Source: Oscheius onirici | Lineage: Eukaryota > Nematoda > Chromadorea > Rhabditida > Rhabditidae | DNA length: 64,000 bases | Assembly: GCA_932521025.1 (NCBI GenBank) | Contig: OW051470.1 | Location: forward strand, 3,396,501-3,460,500 | Direction: 5' to 3' | The notes under the pieces: model-generated | The model's database searches: none | The model's input: only the letters and a program-made list of their open reading frames with translations | Told to the model about the DNA's origin: nothing | Program-made: the position numbers and the translations under genes | Shown here: positions 44,442 to 56,661 of the stretch, one piece after another | Layout: each line of letters starts with the position of its first letter | How positions within the stretch are numbered: position 1 is the first letter of the stretch

Positions 44442-45984
44442 CTACAAAACTTCCTTGAGCTTATCAAGACACTCACGCAACATCTGTACTTGCTCTTTTT
44501 CGTTATTGATCTCTAATTCGACGAGTTTGTTCAGATTCCCTTCGAAAGAAGCCACACGACGACGTTTGTAGGCGAGAATTTCACTCTTGGCAACTTCGCT
44601 GAATCGCTCGAATGTCTTCATTGCTGCCACTTGCTCTTGTTCGCACTAAAATTCTATTTTTACTCAATTTCGAAAATGTACCTTGATAATGTGACTGTTC
44701 TTAGCACGGGCCTTGTCCAGGTTCTTGTTAGCGTGCTCGTAGTTTCCCAAACAGCGAAGACGTCGATAGAAAAGATCACGAACAGCCTGAGTATCGCGAC
44801 TGAAATAGTTCAGTGTATCCGACAGTTTCAATTCTTCGTCATTGGCGGATTTCATTTCGACCTGAAAATATGTTGTTGAACAATACAAATAAACCGACTT
44901 TTCTCATTTTATCGAAAGTAGTAGCTACAGAGGGATCGATGAATCGCATATTGTCGGAAGTAGTTCGTGACATGAAGTCGAACTGAGAATGAAGACCCAA
45001 GTACAGAGAAGTACAATCTGAACAACTTTTGTTAGAGGCTTATCGAATCCTAACTTTTTCTCAGACGGACAATCTTTTCGGCCAATTCAGCTGCTTGTGT
45101 GATGTGGTGACTGTACTCGACAATGTAGCTCCGTTGAAGTTCAAAGGTATAATCGACGTCTTTGTGACCACTCAAGACGAGATGATCTGCCGAGGTGGTA
45201 ACTTTCTTCCAGAACGATCCAACGACTTCGCGAGTGTTCTTCTGGCGAACGTTGAACTGAAACCGAAAATACAAATATTCCAGAACGTTTGCAACCTCGT
45301 TCTCGTATTGGAGAAAGAGCTTGAAGTTTTGATCGCGACGAATGACAGGATGGGCAGCAAGACGCTGGAGATAGACCTCGTGCATGGCCACGGTCTTTTT
45401 GAATAGTGCCAAATATTCATGCTCCAAATCCTGTTTGTTTCGGGCAAACTCTTCCTTCGTCATGTTGTTCTCTCCAGAAGCTACTTTCAGCAGCTTCTGT
45501 TGACACACTTCGAAGCTCGGCTTGGGTGGAGACGGAGGAATCTGAATTTACGGGTTTCGGTGTAAAGGAGATACAACTGACAATGAAAGCGGCATAGGCG
45601 TCCGTCTCTTCGAACGTGTGGTGAAGCCACATGAACTCCTCATGATCACGAACAACGGAGAAAGTTTCCTTCCAATCGGGCAGCTTGGTAGTAGAACGAA
45701 TAGTGTATCTAACCTTCTCCTTTTCCGAAAGGGCATCGGAAATCTCAACAATGATGGAGCTTTCTGAATCCAATGCAATCTCTTCAGTGCGATGCTGAAA
45801 CAAAATCACTTTCACGCGATGATACCAATGATACCGTTCTCTGATCAGGGGAAGCTTTCTTCTCAAAGAGACCGTCGTTCGATGGCATGACAACTAGCGG
45901 AGGCGGGGTATATGGAAGATCTGAAGCAGCTTCCCAGGTGGAATCGAGAGGATTTGAGAGTGTCTTCGAACCGACAGCAGCCAT
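44442..45984 (-). CDS. snx-6: Sorting nexin of the SNX5/SNX6 (retromer SNX-BAR) group
   Basis: SNX-BAR proteins coat endosomal tubules in retromer-linked cargo sorting. Six exons encode about 450 residues. A short N-terminal tail (PYTPPPLVVMP) precedes the PX domain, VRYTIRSTTKLPDWKETFSV and FMWLHHTFEETDAYAAFIVIPPSPPKP. Then comes a spacer with NKQDLEHEYLALFKKTVAMHE and LAAHPVIRRDQNFKLFL, and a long C-terminal helical BAR region ending KEQVQMLRECLDKLKEVL. The spacing and the PPSPPKP motif match SNX5/6/32. The PX lacks the RRFSEF Arg motif seen in PI3P-binding nexins, as known for this group. Start ATG at 45984. Confidence 0.93.
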
Positions 45985-46498
45985 TTTCTAAAGGTTTTGC
46001 TGTTTTTGAACAACAACCAAGTAGTAAGCAGAACAACAACCAAGTAGTAAGCAATACAAAAAATAACACGTAAATACTGCCAATCGTTTTTTACAGAATT
46101 CGGAAAGTCTCGCATTCGCAGAAGCAAAAAAAGCTGACAATGAGAACATTATATAATGAACCAACTAAATTTATCGCAGGTATGTAAGTTGCAAATCCGA
46201 ATTGGCGCCAAAAACACTCAACCCTGACATCTCATAATTTTTTTCTACGAAAAGTTGTTAATTCCAATTTATCCTTCGGGCTAAATTTCTTACTTATTTT
46301 TGTTTTCAACGTATTTCCCATTAGCCAATATTTCTAGGCGATGGTCTACGATGAACGCTACCGCCGGGTTTACCCACCAACTCGAAATTCACGCTATGTC
46401 TTTATGCCTGACAGCAGTATCGATGCAGCAGGTGATCGCACCCTAGAAGAAGCTGATCGTTTCTTCTCGCACCCAGATTTCGAGTAGTTTCTCAGATT
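45985..46498. other. Intergenic region with a 48-codon ORF
   Basis: Between divergent genes, an ORF at 46341-46487 (+) begins after a TTTCTAGGCG acceptor-like site and encodes a Tyr/Arg-rich 48-residue peptide (start MVYDERYRRVYPPTR). It ends only 11 bases before the acceptor-and-ATG of the four-TM gene. It may be a small upstream cistron or an alternative first exon that cannot be joined in phase. I do not recognise it. Confidence 0.35.
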
Positions 46499-47268
46499 AT
46501 GCCAAACAATAACCAACAATTCAGTGATCAGTCGGAATTGGATCGAATTTGTGCCGAAAAATATGCAGCAAGTCGGGAATGTTGTTGTGTACACGTAAAG
46601 GTATGGTTTTAGTATGATTTTATAATCAAACCAGTTTCAGATTCCAGCAGTAATTGTCTTCGTTCTGTGCGCTATTAGCTACGCGCTGAAATATTCTATC
46701 TATGCAGGAGACTCTGAAATAACGTGGATGTCAAAGCTTCTCCAGTTCGATTTCTTCTCAGGAGGACCAGGCGATGTATGTTTATAATTACCTGCATATA
46801 CGAGAATTTTAGTTAGTCGTCTATGGAATTCAAACTGCATGCCTACTTGGCTTCCTCATATCATTATTAACAAACTTCCGTTACTTTCTCATTCCCTACA
46901 TGGTGCATCAGGTATCTCTTGAATTGTTTTGTTTAGTCTTTTCAGTGGGGGCTGATAATACTGGAATACGTCGTAGCAGTCGTCTACATCATCCTCACAG
47001 TAATCGGAAACATGCACGGCTTTGAGGAACCAGCCAAGGCTTTTCTACACAAATGGAACGAGATTAAATTCGTGGAAGACATTCGTTTGGGAAGTTAGTG
47101 ATTTTATTTCTGTATTGAAAAGTTTTTTCAGTTACACCCATCCCTGCTGCTATGTTGATTTCCGCCGTCTCACTAGGATGCGTGACTCTTAACATCTTCA
47201 TAGTTTCCATTGTAAAAAGACTATACTACTATCAGAAGTATCGTGCTGCTTATTATAACGTTGTCTAG
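46499..47268 (+). CDS. Four-transmembrane protein of unknown function
   Basis: Five exons encode about 195 residues. A polar N-terminus containing a Cys cluster (RECCCVHVK) precedes four hydrophobic helices: IPAVIVFVLCAISYALKY, IQTACLLGFLISLLTNF, WGLIILEYVVAVVYIILTVIG and PAAMLISAVSLGCVTLNIFIV. A Tyr-rich cytosolic tail (KRLYYYQKYRAAYY) ends it. The ATG follows TTTCTCAG by three bases. The layout recalls LAPTM- or tetraspan-type small membrane proteins, but I see no family signature. Confidence 0.7.
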
Positions 47269-47462
47269 TTTATACGTATCTTTGGCCACATCTACATGTC
47301 CTCATTTTTCGTTTCCTAACACTTGATGCTGTAACCTTCCCCTATAACGCAGATGGAATGAGTTGTCCAATTCTTTCATACAGTAAAGTTTGCAACCCAG
47401 ATTTGCACACAAAAAGAACACATATAGCCAAAATTTTTATTACTATATCTGATGAGATTTTC

Positions 47463-49190
47463 TTATTTTTCATGTTGCTTCTTGTCTGAGCCCTTGGAAT
47501 GAAGCTCTACCGGCTCGGTCTTCGTCTCCTGCTTGAACTTCTTCTCCACGATTTTGTCCTCTTTTCCATTTTTCAGCAATTTGTAAATTGTAGCCTTTAT
47601 CCATTTGTTTTGGGACTTTTTCTCATTCTTCTCCTGTCGAACGGAGATGGTTTCCTTGATCGGAGCGATGGCAGTGGTTGTCATAAGAGATGCGCTTGCG
47701 GCTCTTGACTCGGATCGTCTGCTCTTTCTTCCTTCTCTCTTTTGCCTCATTTCCTCCCTCTTCAGTCTCATTTTCTCTCTGACTCGATTCTGCTCCTCCA
47801 ACTCGTTCTGCGCCATCTTTGCCTGTCGTTCCTTCTCTTTTTCCTCGTTCCAGCCAAAGTCGGGATAGTTGATTAGCTTCACATTTGGCAGCTCATTCAG
47901 AACAAGCTCAGCGATTGCAGGTGTTTTCTTCTCTGCTCCAAGAGTAGCACCAAGCCGCTTGATAATAGAGCTGAAGTCGGGACGAACATTCGGATCTTTC
48001 TGCCAGATATCCTTGAGGAGAAGCTGGACAGTTTCTGAAGACCCATCTGGAGGCGGAGGCATTTCAGCTCGGCGAATGGCTCTGATCATTCGAAGTGTAG
48101 CACTATCCGTTTCGTAGTTGACAAACGGTTTGCTGCCATTGCTGAAGACTTCGAAGCAGAGCACTCCGTAGGCCCAAACGTCAGTTTTGAAGCTGAAGGA
48201 CTTTTCTTTGAGACATTCAGGTGCCATCCAGCGAAAAGGAGCCACATCCATGATCGCTGTCACCTTTTCACCGTCCGGGCTGAAGAGCGACAATCCGAAA
48301 TCGCTGATCTTCACACGGCCATTGCTGCCAATAAGACAGTTTCTGGCGGCCAAATCACCTGTAAATTGGAATTATTTGTGTCAAATTTTTGCTGAACTCA
48401 CGGTGGATGACACCTTTAGCATGCAGAAATCGCATTCCCATGGCAGCGTCGAACAGGTACAGCTGTTTCTCGAAGTCGCTAATCCTAGTCCCACATTTCA
48501 GCATATGCTTGTCCAAAGAGCCGCCGGGGCACAGTTCCATGATCATCATAATGGGCGGACAGTCGAGTACGACTCCAATCATCGAGACAACGTTTTCATG
48601 CTCATGTTCAGTCTGCAGGGTCACTTCTTCAAGAAAGCGCTTTCGACAATTGCTCTCGCTGAGTCCTTTCTCGTTGTCGAAATGAAGAACCTTTATGGCG
48701 CAGTCGATGGATTCTTGCCTTCGACGCACTGTTCCGCGGTAGACATCGCTGAAGTTTCCCGATCCCATTTTGTTGTCCTTGGAGTATTCAACTTTGTGCG
48801 GCGCTATCAGCCAGTGGGGACGTTTCACACCATCTTTGAGACGTAGTTTATTTGGTAACGGGTGGCTCTGAATTGTTTTTTTTTGTCATATGTGCAAAAT
48901 ATTTCGCTTACGCGGTAGTGTTCGATGAGTTCCACTGCCGAATCACACCTGTTCTCCTTCCCTTCCTTCTGAGCAGCTTTGAGGCAGTACTGATTGTCTT
49001 CGGTGAAGATGATGGCAAAGTTGTCCACACTGTTCTCGTTTTTCACATTCAATGCCAGGCCAATCTTCTCTCCTTTCTGAGTAGCACGGACAAGAAAATC
49101 TCCGCGATTCTGCTTGGCAAGAAGTGGCTCGACCATCTCACGGGAACACAGTCCATAGTACCAGGCTTGGTCTTGAATCCGTCGGGTCAT
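47463..49190 (-). CDS. SH2-domain non-receptor tyrosine kinase, FER-like
   Basis: Nematodes carry a large family of short SH2-kinase proteins, many sperm-expressed. This one has about 535 residues. The SH2 domain is near residues 10-100 (WYYGLCSREMVEPLL, then GDFLVRATQKG with the phosphotyrosine-binding Arg). The kinase domain has the Gly loop GSGNFSDVYRG, the Lys in CAIKVL, the catalytic loop HRDLAARN (split by an intron), DFGLSLF, RWMAPECL, and WAYGVLCFEVFSNG. A long C-terminal tail follows, highly charged and rich in Glu, Lys and Arg, likely coiled coil. All catalytic residues are intact, so it should be active. Confidence 0.93.
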
Positions 49191-49389
49191 CGAGGCAGAC
49201 GTCTACTAAAGTCCAATGACTTTTACTGTGGCAAAACTTTGACTAAGTTTTTTGACGAGTTTTAGATGCGTCTTTATTTTTATTTTTTTCTCTCGAATAT
49301 ATTCAACAATTTTTGCTGTCGTCTTATCTCAAATTAATTATTCATGTTTTGTTTTAGGATTGTAATAGTCTCGATTGATCTCCAGCAAG

Positions 49390-50246
49390 ATGCCAGCCAA
49401 GAAAAGAAAAGCACAAAGTACGCAATTTATCCTGACAGTTCATTTCTCCTTTTTTCAGGAAAGGTCAGCACAAGTAAAGCGGATGAGGCTGAGCTCCAGC
49501 GATTGAACAACGAACTTCTGGAAAGGGAAGCTGATGTTAGTGTTCTCGTCAACGAAGTAACTGTCAATTTGATTCCTGTTTATCAACAACCTTTAGGTTA
49601 TGGACTTGCGCAATAGTTGTCCCGAGGTAATCATGAAATTATTCTCAAACACCATCATATCAAATCTTGCCAAACTGGTTCGTTCTTTTTTTTCTGTAAA
49701 ACCAGCCCTCTACGACGGCTTTCGCCGCCCTTGCGCCTGCTGCGCTCACGTACGTAACTATGGCTGTCCATGTTTTGACACTTTAGATAGTTTAGATTCC
49801 CCAGACGCGTTCCCCTCCAAAATCTATCTCGCTCGATAAAAGATTAACATGACAAAACTTGACATGTTACGCTTGTCTCGACAACTGCGGACACCACTAC
49901 AGACAGACGGACACCATTGCACTTTAGTAAAGAAAGCTGCCTTTAGGATAGTGGAGAGATAGACGAAAGTTATGATGTGCCTCAAGTCATAGTTAATGTT
50001 GCAAACTCGCTCGAAGATCTTGTCGACATTGATAGCCTGAAGCCGATAAAGCAGGAACTCATTTGCGATTTGGAAAAGGTTTGTAAGGAAACTTTTCCCA
50101 ATAAGCAAAAGTTTTAGATGCGTCTTCGCGTTGATGAAACTGATCGTCATGCGGATTTGTTGACTTCTGCCTTGACTGACGCTCCCGTCGTAGTTCTTCC
50201 CAAGGCCCGTTACTTAAGCAGGCTTTCGAATCTCTCCTTCTTGTAA
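49390..50246 (+). CDS. Small coiled-coil protein, unassigned
   Basis: The ATG is followed by a basic start (MPAKKRKAQ) and, after a short intron, a coiled coil (DEAELQRLNNELLEREADVSVL). Further exons read MDLRNSCPE, then PSTTAFAALAPAALT, and a C-terminal part DSGEIDESYDVPQVIVN with LEDLVDIDSLKPIKQEL and RLRVDETDRHADLLTSAL, ending at 50244. The middle (about 49785-49926) could not be joined cleanly, and one required junction (49927-49946) is only 20 nt. The size and layout would fit a small chromosomal or kinetochore adaptor, but I see no diagnostic motif. Confidence 0.55.
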
Positions 50247-50591
50247 AATATTTAGAAAAACCGATTCGTCTCCAATAAATCCTCTATTTGTTGCGTTAAT
50301 GTTGTTTACATAGGTTATCACACCTCGTTTTACCACACAATGTTTCTCGCGCTCTAGCGCTAATCATTGGTCCCTGTTCTGTCGATAGGCGTGGTCTATT
50401 GGTTTTTGGCACCGAAAACTCATGGTTAAAATTGTTTTACAGCTAGTTTGGTTAGGAAAAATACAAAATGCTCTCCACTTTCGGCCATTCATGCTTGTCC
50501 GTTTGTGTAAAACTCTAGATTTCTAGCCATTTCCTTTATTTTTGTCAACTCAAACTGATTCACTATTTTCACCGCATTTCTTTACAGGTAA

Positions 50592-51695
50592 ATGTCTGGA
50601 GGAGGAAAGGATCGTATTGCGGTTTTCCCGTCCCGAATGTGAGCTCTATTTACTCGTTTTTGCACGGAAACAACCAAATTCAGGGCCCAGACGGTCATGA
50701 AAGGTCGCCTGAAGGGGGCCCAAAAGGGACATTCACTTCTGAAGAAGAAGGCCGATGCCCTCAACATGCGTTTCCGTGATATTCTTCGCAAAATTGTCGA
50801 GGTTAGTTCATATTTTTATTTCTTTAAGTTGCTTTTTGTTAGAACAAAGTCCTGATGGGTGAAGTAATGAAGGAGGCTGCTTTCTCTCTGGCCGAGGCCA
50901 AATTCACAGCTGGTGACTTCTCTCACACAGTCATTCAAAACGTCAGCCAGGCTCAGTACCGTGTTCGCATGAAAAAGGAAAACGTTGTCGGTTTGTATTT
51001 CTTCTTATTTTCATAAGAAAACAATCAAGGAGTTCTTCTGCCCGTCTTCGATGCATATACCGATGGTCCTGACGCTTACGATTTGACCGGTCTTGGCAAA
51101 GGAGGAGCCAACATTGCCAAGCTGAAAAAAAACTACAGCAAAGCCGTCGAACTGCTTGTAGAATTGGCCACTCTTCAAACCTGCTTTATTACTCTCGATG
51201 AAGCCATCAAAGTCACCAACAGACGTGTCAACGCTATCGAGCACGGTCAGACTTTTTTCTGTGGGAACTTTGTTCGGGTATACTGACCTTATCTCCTTTC
51301 AATTGGCCGTAGAAGCGCGCAAAGCTTTTCTTTTTGGGTAGTTTTGAATTCGGAAACACGGAGAAAACGTATGTTTTGTTTGCAAACAAACATCGTGAAG
51401 TTCACAAACAGTATCTGTTTTCAGTTATCATTCCTCGTATCGAGAACACGTTGACTTACATTGTCACCGAGTTGGATGAAATGGAGCGTGAGGAATTCTT
51501 CAGGTTTGCTTTCCTCATTTTTCTCTTACAAAACATTCTTTTAGAATGAAAAAAATCCAAGCCAACAAGAAGAAGCAGAAGGAGGCCGAATTGTTAGAGA
51601 GAGGAACTGCAGCCAATGACGCTGAAGCCACCGAAAATCATCAACACCGGAATATGCTGCAAAACGAGGATGATCTTCCGGTTCTTTTCTCCTAG
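50592..51695 (+). CDS. vha-14: V-ATPase subunit D
   Basis: Subunit D is part of the central rotor stalk of the vacuolar proton pump. Six exons encode about 250 residues beginning [16 protein letters not shown] and continuing with [22 protein letters not shown] and [12 protein letters not shown]. The [18 protein letters not shown] block, [56 protein letters not shown] and EREEFFRMKKIQ follow, all typical of the family. The ATG lies four bases after TTTACAG. One intron (about 51245-51423) is longer than usual at about 180 bp, without a repeat that I recognise. Confidence 0.96.
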
Positions 51696-52484
51696 ACGAC
51701 CTCCGTTTCCATGCTCATCCAGCCTTGACACATTATGTCCATATTTTTCTTCACCTTGCTCTTCTTCCAACATTCCCCACAATAAGGTGTACTTTTAGCA
51801 CTTCTTAAAATGTGATACAGCTGTTTTTTTTGTAATTTATATAGCGAGTTAGCGAAAGAGAGATGTCACGCCTCCCAGCCAGTCACGTTCTAGATCGATT
51901 CCCGGCGTGCAAGTCCAAACATAGAGAGAGCGCTCTTTCGTCCCCCGTAGAGAAATCTATACTTTGTAATTGCCTAAAGAATGTATAAATATATTCAATC
52001 CTTTCATTCGTCTGTTACAATCTGTTTTCAGGCAACTTTCATACTTACAGTAAGCAGGCCGTTTTATCGATCCGTCTGTTTGTTCCAGCCTTTATTTTTC
52101 CTCTTTAGCAGAAAGAAACGGACGTTGCTTGGTTTATAATTGAGTTAGGTCAGGCAATTATGTATTCCAATGGCTGTCGAAAGCACGCATACACTTTTCG
52201 ATTAGAGCAACTAGCAGAGCTTCTTCATAACTTTTTCTCGCAATATTTCCAATCCAAATACCTACTGGCTTCAGCTCATATTCTGGTATTGGGTCTTTGG
52301 GAACTTATTGATACAATTCCTCTTGTGCCTATAAATTAGGAAAACGAGTCTCAGAAACAATTCCGTCCCTTCAATATATAGACAAGTCCACATTGATTGA
52401 GCTCCCTCGGCGTCGCCCGCTTGATATTGACGTTTACCCAATTTCGCTCCACGACCGACTCTTTCATTCTGTTCCTTTCAGACG
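51696..52484. other. Intergenic region, vha-14 to cytochrome b561
   Basis: No gene is seen. A pyrimidine tract TTCCTTTCAG ends three bases before the cytochrome b561 ATG and is a likely trans-splice acceptor. Confidence 0.4.
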
Positions 52485-53506
52485 ATGGTAGCCTTATTAT
52501 TCGATCCGAACTATGTGATTCTTCGCGAAGATCTTAGTCTGAAGCTCTTCAATATATTCCTCGTCGTCTCACAAATATGTGGTATATTGGTTATTTGTTT
52601 TATGAGTAATAGCGGCTCCTATAGGCGGAATGGCAATTCTCCTTGTCGCAATTTGGATGGGAGCTTATGAGGACGGATTTGCGTGGACAGACGATCCGGA
52701 CAGGTACCCATTTTTCTTTTCAGAGAAATTTCCAAAACATTCGAGAATCAAGAGTAGGAAAACCGAATTTAAGGGAATTTCATTATCATCCAACCTTTAT
52801 GGTCATGGGTATGGTATTTGTCTACGGTGAATCTCTGCTTGTCTATCGTGTCTTTCGCAATGAACGCAAAAAGTTCAGTAAAACTCTTCACGTCGTATTA
52901 CATTCCATGGTGAGGCTCTCTTATTTCTACTTTTATATTCAAAACCATTCAGGTTCTCGTCTTTATGCTGATCGCTCTTAAAGCCGTGTGGGACTCTCAC
53001 GATCTGCACAGAAATCCAGAAGGTCAACTGGATCCCATTCCCAATATGATGTCCCTTCATTCCTGGATCGGTCTCACCGTCGCTCTCTCCTTTATGCTAC
53101 AGGTATTACTCTCTTGTTTATTCTCATGAACTGATTTAGTATGTCGTTGGATTCGTAACTTTCTTCGCTCCGGGACTGTCTATTTCGATGAGAGAAATGA
53201 TCATGCCCTTTCATCAGTTTTTCGGTCTGGTCATCTTCATCTGCGTATCCGTAGCCGTCGCCCTAGGAATCTCTGAACGAGCTGCTTGGAAACACTCGTC
53301 AGTTATTACATTTTTCCAAAATGCTAGAAACTTTCAGTTGCTGGACGAAAGAGCGCCAGATGTGTGCTCAGCACACAGTCAGCAACTTTGTCGGTATCTT
53401 CACTTTTGGTTTCATCTTCTGTGTCGCTGTCCTTGTCGGAAACCCACGCTGGAAACGTCGTCCTCTTCCCGAAGAAGAGTCCCTTCACCATCTGACCAGC
53501 GACTGA
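52485..53506 (+). CDS. Cytochrome b561 family transmembrane electron carrier
   Basis: These proteins pass electrons from ascorbate across endosomal, lysosomal or plasma membranes, reducing ferric iron or monodehydroascorbate. About 265 residues with six hydrophobic helices are encoded. The four haem-ligand His residues sit in [20 protein letters not shown] and [25 protein letters not shown] after the first His is characteristic. The C-terminus is short and acidic. Six introns are short; the first uses donor GTGGTATATT so that the frame reads QICGGMAIL. Confidence 0.93.
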
Positions 53507-53727
53507 GCAGCAATCCCAACCTAATTTAATTTTTATTGTAACTATTCGTAGATTTCCCTGTACATTTTTAATCTGTGCTACTCGATCTGATCTCTTGCTG
53601 CTACCTATGTGTCCTTTTCTTCCTATACGCGGTTAGTCACATATACGATTTTTTCTGTAGAAATGAATTCTATCCTTCATTCTGTACAATATGGGGTATA
53701 TTAACACACGTTTTATTGGACAAATGG

Positions 53728-54275
53728 CTAGAAGTGTTTATGTTCTCCATCAAAAGGAGCACAGACAAGTTCTCCGTCCATCATTCGTCGACACAGAACT
53801 AGTTCACTCTCTTGTCTCATAGAACGCTTTCCGTATCTGGGCAGGACTGCTCGACCGTACCTGGAATGGGTCTTTTTTAATCGGAAAGTAAAGCTAAACC
53901 GGCCAATGCGGAAAGACATGCGGTCAGGAAAGATTTGCGCCTGTCATAGCGTTTACCTGCCTGAACTCACCAGTTCCTTTTCGGTCTAAAACAGTTTTTG
54001 TATTGTTTTTTTTAGACTAGAAATGAGGAAAAAGTGGTTTATTGATTATTATGCCTATAAATACCAATAACAAGAACTCGTATAACGTTGGCTGGTCTCA
54101 TAACTAGCCAGACTGTGATTACATACACGGGGGCTTTAACCTCTATCTTCCTCAAAAATATGAATTACCTGGAAAGAAGAGCCGGTCGTTTCTCTGGAAC
54201 GTCCCGTTGATCCTGTGCACAGGCGAAGAGCACGACGAGACAGAGGGCAAGCAGTGCGTGTAGCCAAGTCTTCAT
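53728..54275 (-). CDS. lury-1: Luqin-like RYamide neuropeptide precursor
   Basis: Two exons, 54169-54275 and 53728-53860, separated by a 308-bp intron, encode 79 residues. Residues 1-20 are a clear signal peptide (MKTWLHALLALCLVVLFACA). The KR at 29-30 releases PALLSRYGR, and the next peptide is AVLPRYGKR. In both, the Gly provides the amide, giving two RYamides. The intron splits the Arg codon of the first RY. The C-terminal remainder carries two Cys ten positions apart (residues 59 and 69), the conserved tail of luqin/RYamide precursors. The two predicted peptides equal those I recall for C. elegans LURY-1. The ATG lies two bases after a TTTTTGCAG acceptor. In C. elegans these peptides act on feeding and egg laying. 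Confidence 0.93.
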
Positions 54276-56136
54276 TTCTGCAAAAAGTTGGGTGGTAAGA
54301 GTCAAAAAGAATGGGTATCCTGAGAAGGTAAAAGATCTAGATCATGTCAAGAGAGATTTCCTCCGACTCTTTCGATGGTTACTTTGAGGAGACATTGAGT
54401 AAGATTGCTATTGAAAGATCTTTTTGGTACATAACTTGCTGGAAGATCAAGAATTCTTTGATTTCTCACTACTTCAGTAGCTAGTTTGGAAGATTCAATC
54501 CAGTTAGTACAAGGGTTATTGGTGTAAGTCAAGAGCGGGGACTTTTGCTCACTGAATGTCTTCTGCTCTTGTACAAGAGAAAACACGTGTGGATTTCTTT
54601 GAGAACATGATAAAGATTATCTGCGACTACTTCTCAGAAAAAACCTTCCCAGAAAGTCCCAGAGCTGGAAAGAGTAAAGGAACAAAGCAAACTGATGACG
54701 AAAGAGACTGGAGGCAGATGATCCGTGGTGTCTATTGCACTGTGGGAGAATCCTCCTACTATGAGAAGGAAGGAAAATGGGAGAAATGTCATTCTTGGAT
54801 TCAGAACAGGTGGATTTAAAAAGAATAGAGGGCGGAGCGTTGAGAGAGGAAGGGGAGGGGCTCAGCCACCGTAACAGAGAACCAGGCAAATATCAAAAGA
54901 CACAAAAAGAGATATGAGTCAGCTTAGGCTGCGAGTCGAAGTTGAGACTAGAAACTACCTCGGTTTGAGAGGTATTTAAGACTAGTTTCAGTGTCTCCAG
55001 AAAAGTTTGAGAACAACTTGAAAGACAACATTTTGGGAGGCCCCGAAAGAAATTTTCTTTAAATAGTACACCAAATATGTACACAGATATTGTTTCCGTC
55101 AAGCTCACCTATTGTTGCAGTGGGGCTCAATTAACCCTAAAAACTATTGTCTCTCGCCTTGGGGCTCAAACAGTTTAGTAATGACGCGAGAGAGGAAAAC
55201 AAAGCCTGACTGAAACTCTAGAGGTTATTGCTAATGGCTGATGTTGAGTAAGAGTGAGAGAGAAACTCTAGCCCCAGCAAATGAAGGGCTATAACCTTTC
55301 TCTCTTTCGACCTCATTTGCAAATCTCAGAGGACATTCGTCACGTCTAATAGAACTGTTCCTGAATGGGCTCTTCTGAATTCGCCCACGGAATATACGAA
55401 TCTCCCTAAGAGACGGCTCTCCGATGACAAAAGTGCGTGTCAGAAAGTGTTTGATAGCTTTTTAGTGGCGAGAGACAAATCGCCCCGAAATGAGATACCA
55501 CAAGTGAGCACTTTTGTATAAGGTTTCAGTTCCGAAGGAAACTGACGGGGGAGGTGCCAAATAGAACTTTTAAAATAAATCCGTATTTTTGGAAACTGAT
55601 GGCTGCGATGACGTGGGAGTAGGAGTGGGAACACAATCTTGCTCTGACTGACGCGGACATCTTCAGATCTCATGAGTATAGTCTGCTCACAACGTGTCAG
55701 TCGATCTCCGAGTAGACTCTATTAGAGTTTCTCTGTAAAAAGGTTCATACAAAACGGCAGAGAGTACCGTAATAATGGGTGAAGTACTAACATTGTAAGA
55801 TCATATCTGAATGCGACTGGTTACACAAAAGTTTTGAACAGAACTAGACCATGCAGCGAGAAGAATATTCCGATATACTGATCGGAATCTTACAGGGATA
55901 TGAACGCGCAATGTTCTTTAGTCTCTTTAGTGGTGTAAGGGTTCGAGACTTGGGATTCTCGACCCGAGACAGTCTTGTCTGAAATGGTCATGCCGATATA
56001 TGTTTCAGAGCTGAGTCACGGCCGACTATATAAAGGATCTAAGAGACGACTCGAAGAGAGACCAACGACCCGCTCATACTCAGATTTCTCTGTCACGTAG
56101 ACTTTGTATAATAAACTAGTTATTAGCCCAGACGTT
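54276..56136. other. Non-coding region, possible LTR-like end
   Basis: I see no supported gene. An intronless frame at 54556-54819 is unconserved in look. Just before the repeat at 56137 lies TATATAAAGG (about 56029) followed by AATAAACTAG (about 56111), an arrangement also seen in solo LTRs, but I cannot find a matching second copy or clear ends. Confidence 0.35.
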
Positions 56137-56390
56137 TCTTATTCAACGCCCTTCCATGGCTAAAGTTACCTACTATCCCCCATATATTACTTGGCCTGAA
56201 CCACTCGAAATCCTCTTCAGTATGGGAACTACCTAATGCCGAAGCAATGTCTTCGCAGTTCTCCCAATAGTGACTTGTCTAAACTTGTTACTACTAACTC
56301 CACAAATCCCTCTATTTTGATTGTCAATTAAATCTTCCATCAGACACACCCATACAAAAACCTGGGAGCAATTTAAAATGGATAAACTCT
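56137..56390. repeat. Dispersed repeat, family C, copy 5 (uninterrupted)
   Basis: This runs from CAACGCCCTTCCATGGCTAA to ACCTGGGAGCAATTTAAAA without the 390-bp insertion seen in the copy at 27820, so it shows the empty target site. Confidence 0.8.
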
Positions 56391-56661
56391 TAACAAGTCA
56401 AGCAGAAGCTGGACAAGAGAGCGTTAGCGACTGGTTTGTCAAACAGGTTGTCAAGCGACCACAGGCACTACAATTATTCGTTTCAAGAGTTGACATGATC
56501 ATTAATTGACCAGGTTAGATGGTAAGAGCTTTGGTTGTCGGATTACAGTTTGTAATAAAGTAGGTGCCTACGCTTCTTCTATGAGTTTTACACTGCAACT
56601 CTCTGGTTAAAAAGAGTTCTGACCTGACAATAAGTGAGGTCAGAGATTTTTACCCAGAAAG

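Noticed and set aside
54556-54819. Open frame of 87 codons between the neuropeptide gene and the phosphatase
   Set aside because: No recognised motif or splice context; it is similar in kind to other purine-rich chance frames.
53500-56140. Solo LTR ending before 56137
   Set aside because: TATA- and AATAAA-like signals are present, but no matching second LTR, TG..CA ends or target duplication was found.
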